A model generated the notes under the pieces. It saw nothing but the letters and a program-made list of their open reading frames with translations. It did no database searches and had not been told where the DNA came from. Below are positions 60,236-64,000 of a DNA stretch of 64,000 nt, piece by piece. Made by a program: the position numbers and the translations under genes. Origin of the DNA: Anaerobacillus arseniciselenatis. Lineage in GTDB: Bacteria; Bacillota; Bacilli; Bacillales; Anaerobacillaceae. The stretch covers positions 1-64,000 of the forward strand of contig NZ_MLQQ01000002.1 in assembly GCF_001865995.1 (NCBI RefSeq), given 5' to 3'. The number at the start of each line of letters is the position of its first letter. Position 1 is the first letter of the stretch.

Positions 60236-61612
60236 ATGAAAGGGTTAGCTAAACAACTAGAGCAAAATAGACAAGCATTTACTATGCAAGATTATATGAA
60301 ATTTATTCTCCCATCTTTGGTAGGGTTACTATTGTTCTTAGTGCCGATTTCATCAGGGGGCAGTGTGACGATCCCGATCGCCTTTTTCGCCAAAGAATTG
60401 AAAGCTTTAATAGAGAGTGCGATTCCTGTGATCACGGTCATACTAATCGCTTTTTCGGTGGTTGGTTCGTTCATGGCGATCGTTTTTAAACCGGATGCAA
60501 TTTTAAAAAATGAATTTTTAAATCAATTATTGAATGTTTCTGTTTTTTGGTTTATTACGCGAATTCTAGGAATGGCTTTTGCGATTATTACCGTTTTTTC
60601 TTGGGGACCAGATTGGATCTCATCTGATTATACGGGTGGATTATTAATGTATGATTTAATCCCGATCTTACTAACGACGTTTTTATTTGCTGGAATTTTC
60701 TTGCCGCTACTTTTAAACTTTGGTTTACTAGAGTTTATTGGCGCTTTATTAATGAAAGTGATGCGTCCGATTTTTACATTACCGGGGCGTTCTTCGTTAG
60801 GGTGCCTAGCTTCGTGGGTAGGGGACGGAACGATTGGAGTTTTACTGACGACGAAACAGTATGAGGAAGGTTATTATACGAAACGTGAAGCAGCGGTTGT
60901 CGCAACAACGTTTTCAGTAGTGTCGATTACGTTTTCAATTGTGATTCTTCAATATTTAGATTTAGGGCAATACTTTGTTCAATACTATCTTACGATTATT
61001 TTGGCGGGGTTTGTCGCTGCGATTATCATGCCGCGTATTCCACCTTTATCAAAAAAAGCAGACACAGGTTACGAGAATGCTAAGTTAAAAGCGGAAGATT
61101 CGGTGCCAACGGATATATCGATGGTGAAGTGGGGCCTTGATCAAGCTGTGACAAAAGCACAGAGCAATAAAAGTGCTACTACGGTTGTGAAACAAGGTTT
61201 TAAAAACGTTCTTGATATGTGGGTTGGCGTACTGCCGATCGTTATGGCGATTGGAACGGTAGCATTAGTCGTTGCTGAGCATACTTCAGTCTTCGCGATT
61301 CTCGGAAAGCCATTTGAACCGATTTTAATGCTCCTACAAGTTCCTGAAGCAGAAGCAGCCGCGCAAACGATGGTTGTCGGTTTTGCGGATATGTTTCTTC
61401 CTGCTGTCATTGGAAGTGGAATTGAAAGTGAAATGACGCGCTTTGTCATTGCCGCTGTTTCGGTCACTCAGCTCATCTATATGTCTGAAATTGGTGGTTT
61501 CCTTTTAGGGTCGAAGCTGCCAGTAACTATTAAAGATTTAATTTTCATCTTTTTATTACGTACATTGATCACATTACCGATTGTGGTTGGTGTCGCTCAT
61601 TTTATTTTTTAG
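60236..61612 (+). CDS. YjiH family membrane protein with nucleoside-recognition (Gate) domains, 458 aa
   Basis: GAAGGGG precedes the ATG. Ten to eleven helices; the Gate-type segments are GRSSLGCLASWVGDGTIGVL (about 183-202) and GFADMFLPAVIGSGIESEMT (about 381-400), with ISSGGSVTIPIAFFAKELKA near the start. These match YjiH, a predicted transporter of unknown substrate. A terminator follows the stop. Confidence 0.85.
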   Translation: MKGLAKQLEQNRQAFTMQDYMKFILPSLVGLLLFLVPISSGGSVTIPIAFFAKELKALIESAIPVITVILIAFSVVGSFMAIVFKPDAILKNEFLNQLLNVSVFWFITRILGMAFAIITVFSWGPDWISSDYTGGLLMYDLIPILLTTFLFAGIFLPLLLNFGLLEFIGALLMKVMRPIFTLPGRSSLGCLASWVGDGTIGVLLTTKQYEEGYYTKREAAVVATTFSVVSITFSIVILQYLDLGQYFVQYYLTIILAGFVAAIIMPRIPPLSKKADTGYENAKLKAEDSVPTDISMVKWGLDQAVTKAQSNKSATTVVKQGFKNVLDMWVGVLPIVMAIGTVALVVAEHTSVFAILGKPFEPILMLLQVPEAEAAAQTMVVGFADMFLPAVIGSGIESEMTRFVIAAVSVTQLIYMSEIGGFLLGSKLPVTIKDLIFIFLLRTLITLPIVVGVAHFIF

Positions 61613-61862
61613 GGAACGAGGCATCCGTCAGATTGTTGATGGATGCCTTTTTGATACCGGTAAAGGCGTCAAGCAATTGTGGATATTCGGCGAAAAAAGG
61701 TAAATCTCCATTAACGATTCCTTTTAAAGCCAACGTCATTTCTTGTTGAAAGATGTTAAAGCGGAATCCTGCTTCTTCTTCGCTAAATTTTCCAGCATCA
61801 ATATAGACCCATCCTACTAAACGGAAGCGACATTGCGTAACTTTTTGCCATTCTGCTAGCAC
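61602..61862 (-). pseudogene. 5'-truncated gene fragment, 86 codons
   Basis: The frame encodes convincing protein text (MLAEWQKVTQCRFRLVGWVY, then FNIFQQEMTLALKGIVNGDL and EYPQLLDAFTGIKKA), but the first codon follows a stop directly and has no ribosome binding site. A REP-like motif (61877-61903) lies where the gene's 5' part should be. The 3' end overlaps the YjiH gene end by 11 bp. Family not recognised. Confidence 0.55.
61619..61653 (+). terminator. Intrinsic terminator of the YjiH-family gene
   Basis: GGCATCC (61620-61626) pairs with GGATGCC (61641-61647) and TTTTTG follows. It lies within the minus-strand fragment. Confidence 0.7.
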
Positions 61863-61876
61863 TTAGAGAAACAAAG

Positions 61877-61903
61877 GAAGCGCCAGAACCGTCCCGGTGC
61901 TTC
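61877..61903. repeat. REP-like motif, copy 1
   Basis: GAAGCGCCAGAACCGTCCCG followed by GTGCTTC; the ends GAAGC-CC/GG-GCTTC are inverted. A second copy is at 63050-63073. It lies at the broken 5' edge of a gene fragment. Confidence 0.6.
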
Positions 61904-62920
61904 TTATAATGGACGTTTTGCTAACCCTTTATGGTTTGGAATTTGTGGAGGCTGCTCTAACCATGCGTTTTTAATCATGATATCAAGCCCATCTTTTGCA
62001 AATTGAGCCACCTCTGTTGTTAGACGAACATAAGAAGCTTGGATATCCGTTCTTAGGCTGGCAGCTGTGGCAGTTGCATAATTTGAAATACTTGAAGCAA
62101 TGATTAAAGATGAATGAAACATAATTAATTTGTCTGAAAATGGTGATACAGTCGAATCTGTTACTTCCAAATCCCATGGCATAGGTGAAGTAATGTCATC
62201 ATCCGTTAACAGAGTAGTAAAGACTTGCACATGTTTGTTTGCTATTTCCTTCCCTTTTAGACAATAGTTTCGAACTTTTTTAGATTTAGCTACCTGGGCA
62301 AAACCTGTCATCAATGCTCTACCGACAGAGTTTGTTTCAACATTTGCCTCGATATGAGTGATTTCTACTACATTTAATGGTCTATTATTGTTTAAATTTA
62401 GCACGCCCTCTAAATAACTCTTTTTATCAACAGTGTCAACATGATCGGAAGTTGTAACATAAGGTGATCTTACAAATAATCCTTTAGATAATAACACTTC
62501 GGCTGTTTTATTATATAATTCTGTAGAGGTCTGTATCGCTTGACTTAGGAATTTTCGAACATCAGTGTGTGCGGAAGTTGCTAAAGCTACACCATAAACA
62601 GAAAGTCCAACTTTAGACATGTTCTTAATGTAATATAAATAAGACGAATCTGAAAACAAACGTGGAGCATCTGGACGTACATCCTCATCAGTAAATCCAA
62701 TTGGCAACGGTTGGTTATCGTTTTGTAGTATATCTTTACTCAAATTAAAATTTTGAACGGATATATCGAGTGCAAATTGTAATACTGACTTTATTTCAGG
62801 ATCATCAACATTGCCTAAAAAATATTTCAAAATGCAAATTGAAAAGCTGTTGTTTTGATAGCTACTCCAAACCACTGCAATCTCAGAAGATGTTAGCCTT
62901 AAATTTTTTTTATCTAACAT
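61904..62920 (-). CDS. DUF3231 family protein, 338 aa
   Basis: On the minus strand ATG at 62920 follows ATGGAGG; an in-frame start five codons earlier overlaps that site. Two homologous ferritin-like helical halves are visible (about 10-165 and 180-330; for example VWSSYQNNSFSICILKYFLG and MTGFAQVAKSKKVRNYCLKG), with HTDVRKFLSQAIQTSTELYN between. DUF3231 proteins are found in spore-forming Bacillaceae and some are spore-associated. Function unknown. Confidence 0.82.
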   Translation of the reverse strand: MLDKKNLRLTSSEIAVVWSSYQNNSFSICILKYFLGNVDDPEIKSVLQFALDISVQNFNLSKDILQNDNQPLPIGFTDEDVRPDAPRLFSDSSYLYYIKNMSKVGLSVYGVALATSAHTDVRKFLSQAIQTSTELYNKTAEVLLSKGLFVRSPYVTTSDHVDTVDKKSYLEGVLNLNNNRPLNVVEITHIEANVETNSVGRALMTGFAQVAKSKKVRNYCLKGKEIANKHVQVFTTLLTDDDITSPMPWDLEVTDSTVSPFSDKLIMFHSSLIIASSISNYATATAASLRTDIQASYVRLTTEVAQFAKDGLDIMIKNAWLEQPPQIPNHKGLAKRPL

Positions 62921-63049
62921 TAAGTATTCCTCCATATGTATTGTTATTTAATAATATCCACTCATTTAAGACATTTATTCTTTTTAATTAAAAGGTGGCA
63001 ATTTTGCTCGTCTTCTAGTGGGCATATTCTGTCGTTTCGCTAAACAAAA

Positions 63050-63073
63050 GAAGCACCAGAACCGTCCCGGTGC
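63050..63073. repeat. REP-like motif, copy 2
   Basis: GAAGCACCAGAACCGTCCCG then GTGC, nearly identical to 61877-61903. It lies between the DUF3231 gene and a lipoprotein gene. Confidence 0.6.
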
Positions 63074-63212
63074 GTTTGATTGAAAAAATTATTCTGCTAC
63101 TTTTGAGCTTTTATTAAGTGACCCATTCCCCATTTTATGAAAGTTAATGGTAAAATTAATCCAATGATATTTCTCCATTTTTCATTAACTTAGGCAAGGG
63201 AAGGGGAACGCG

Positions 63213-63662
63213 ATGAAATTCAAACTGATTTTTTTCATGGTGCCATTATTGGCATTATTATATGTAGCAGGTTGTACAAATTCGAGTACTGAAATCCTCA
63301 AACCTCCGAATTTAATAATTTCTGTCGATGGAAATACGATTCATCCAGCGGTTGGTACTTATAGCTGGTCACGTGAAAACAGTGATGGAACGTCAACGGC
63401 GATTCATGCAGATTCGGATGCACCGCCTGGTTTGGTAAAAGATCAAGAACCTTTTATTGTCACACCAAGTAGTGAAATGACATTTGATTTTGAAACCCCT
63501 CCAACTAAATATGAGATAAGAACGTGGGACGAAGACTATAACGTTACAGGGACATTTGACAAACTAGACTTATCTGAACATGAAGGGACGAACATCTTTG
63601 AAGTTCTTGCCCATTGGGAACAAGGAACAGCGAGTTATGCCTTCTTGCTCCGTGTAAAATAA
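63213..63662 (+). CDS. Lipoprotein, 149 aa
   Basis: AAGGGAAGGGGAACG precedes the ATG. Signal peptide and lipobox (YVAGC, Cys about 21). The mature domain (IISVDGNTIHPAVGTYSWSR, then FDFETPPTKYEIRTWDEDYN and EGTNIFEVLAHWEQGTASYA) is beta-rich; the GTYSWS line recurs in small Bacillus lipoproteins, but I cannot name the family. Followed 75 bp later by another lipoprotein gene. Confidence 0.72.
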   Translation: MKFKLIFFMVPLLALLYVAGCTNSSTEILKPPNLIISVDGNTIHPAVGTYSWSRENSDGTSTAIHADSDAPPGLVKDQEPFIVTPSSEMTFDFETPPTKYEIRTWDEDYNVTGTFDKLDLSEHEGTNIFEVLAHWEQGTASYAFLLRVK

Positions 63663-63736
63663 TAATTTCGCTCGCTAATATGCAAAGGGAGATGCCCTAA
63701 CCAACAAACCAACTACCCTACAAATAAGGAGGACCT

Positions 63737-64000
63737 ATGAAACATTCATTGCTTTTTGTATTCATTGGAATTATTAGTTTTAGTTTAGTTGTTTGCAATT
63801 CATCAGATCAAATAAAGCCACTAAAGGAAGAAACGGCCGATTTTGATTTGACTGTGGCAACGGAAATAGTTAAAAGCAAAGAAAAGCTCATCGTTGACTT
63901 ATCGTTGAAGGAAAAAATAACGCAAACCGAGTTTCAGCAATTACAAAATACTCTTGAAGAACAGTTCGGACAACACGCGAGAACCATTTTATCGATTTTT
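63737..64000 (+). CDS. Lipoprotein, partial (3' end outside window)
   Basis: AAGGAGG precedes the ATG. Eighty-eight codons are present without a stop. A hydrophobic signal sequence ends SLVVC (Cys about 20), so a lipoprotein is likely. The visible mature part (FDLTVATEIVKSKEKLIVDL, then KITQTEFQQLQNTLEEQFGQ) is alternating strand and helix. Family not recognised. Confidence 0.6.
   Translation, partial: MKHSLLFVFIGIISFSLVVCNSSDQIKPLKEETADFDLTVATEIVKSKEKLIVDLSLKEKITQTEFQQLQNTLEEQFGQHARTILSIF

Overview
The window looks like a chromosomal stretch from a low-GC, spore-forming Bacillaceae member, possibly a relative of the alkaliphilic bacilli. Evidence is gene content familiar from Bacillus subtilis: a sigma-W-type promoter followed by pspA-ydjG-ydjH-ydjI, yhbD followed by two bactofilins (bacE, bacF), a fra/ydhG-like frataxin-type protein, and a DUF3231 protein. 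Strong Shine-Dalgarno sequences, frequent GTG/TTG starts and many intrinsic terminators agree. The species is not identified. No rRNA, tRNA, CRISPR array, prophage or intact transposase was seen.

Layout. 0-9 kb: small membrane proteins, an SDR dehydrogenase, a DrrAB-type ABC exporter and the envelope-stress operon pspA-ydjGHI. 9-20.9 kb: a repeat-rich stretch with a DUF2200 gene (minus), a GNAT enzyme, two PadR cassettes, a polysaccharide deacetylase, a WG-repeat lipoprotein, a nitrilase-family amidase and a DUF3221 lipoprotein, ending in a 52-bp minisatellite. 20.9-30 kb: a GntR-ABC operon, yhbD-bacE-bacF, a methyltransferase, fra, a MerR/TipAS regulator, and a macrolide phosphotransferase behind a long attenuator-like leader that encodes a 13-residue peptide resembling the ErmD leader. 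29.7-39.2 kb: two more PadR-DUF2812 cassettes, a pseudogene, and two back-to-back ABC operons. 39-47.5 kb: lipoproteins, a second near-identical deacetylase, a PAS-GGDEF-EAL-PilZ protein and a FapA protein. 47.7-57.9 kb: a rubrerythrin-DUF2202 fusion, a deacetylase remnant, an SDR pseudogene, a methyltransferase, a crotonase, a drug/metabolite transporter, a serine hydrolase and an AtoE-type transporter. 58-64 kb: a UPF0316 protein, a holin-like type I toxin with decayed relatives, a YjiH transporter, a DUF3231 protein and two lipoproteins.

Themes. (1) Small transcription factors sit directly upstream of, and overlap, membrane partners: four PadR cassettes (three with DUF2812, one DUF1129-like) and two GntR/YtrA-type ABC operons, most with visible palindromic operators. 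(2) Envelope stress, antibiotic response and export recur: PspA, MerR/TipAS, Mph, several ABC exporters. (3) The DNA is scarred by small repeats: an 84-118 bp MITE-like family, several REP-like palindromes, partial copies of local genes (deacetylase, DUF2200, a glycine-rich tail), and a 62-bp chimeric scar that records an old duplication followed by a deletion.

All calls come from reading the sequence. Family names rest on recognised motifs, not on database searches.
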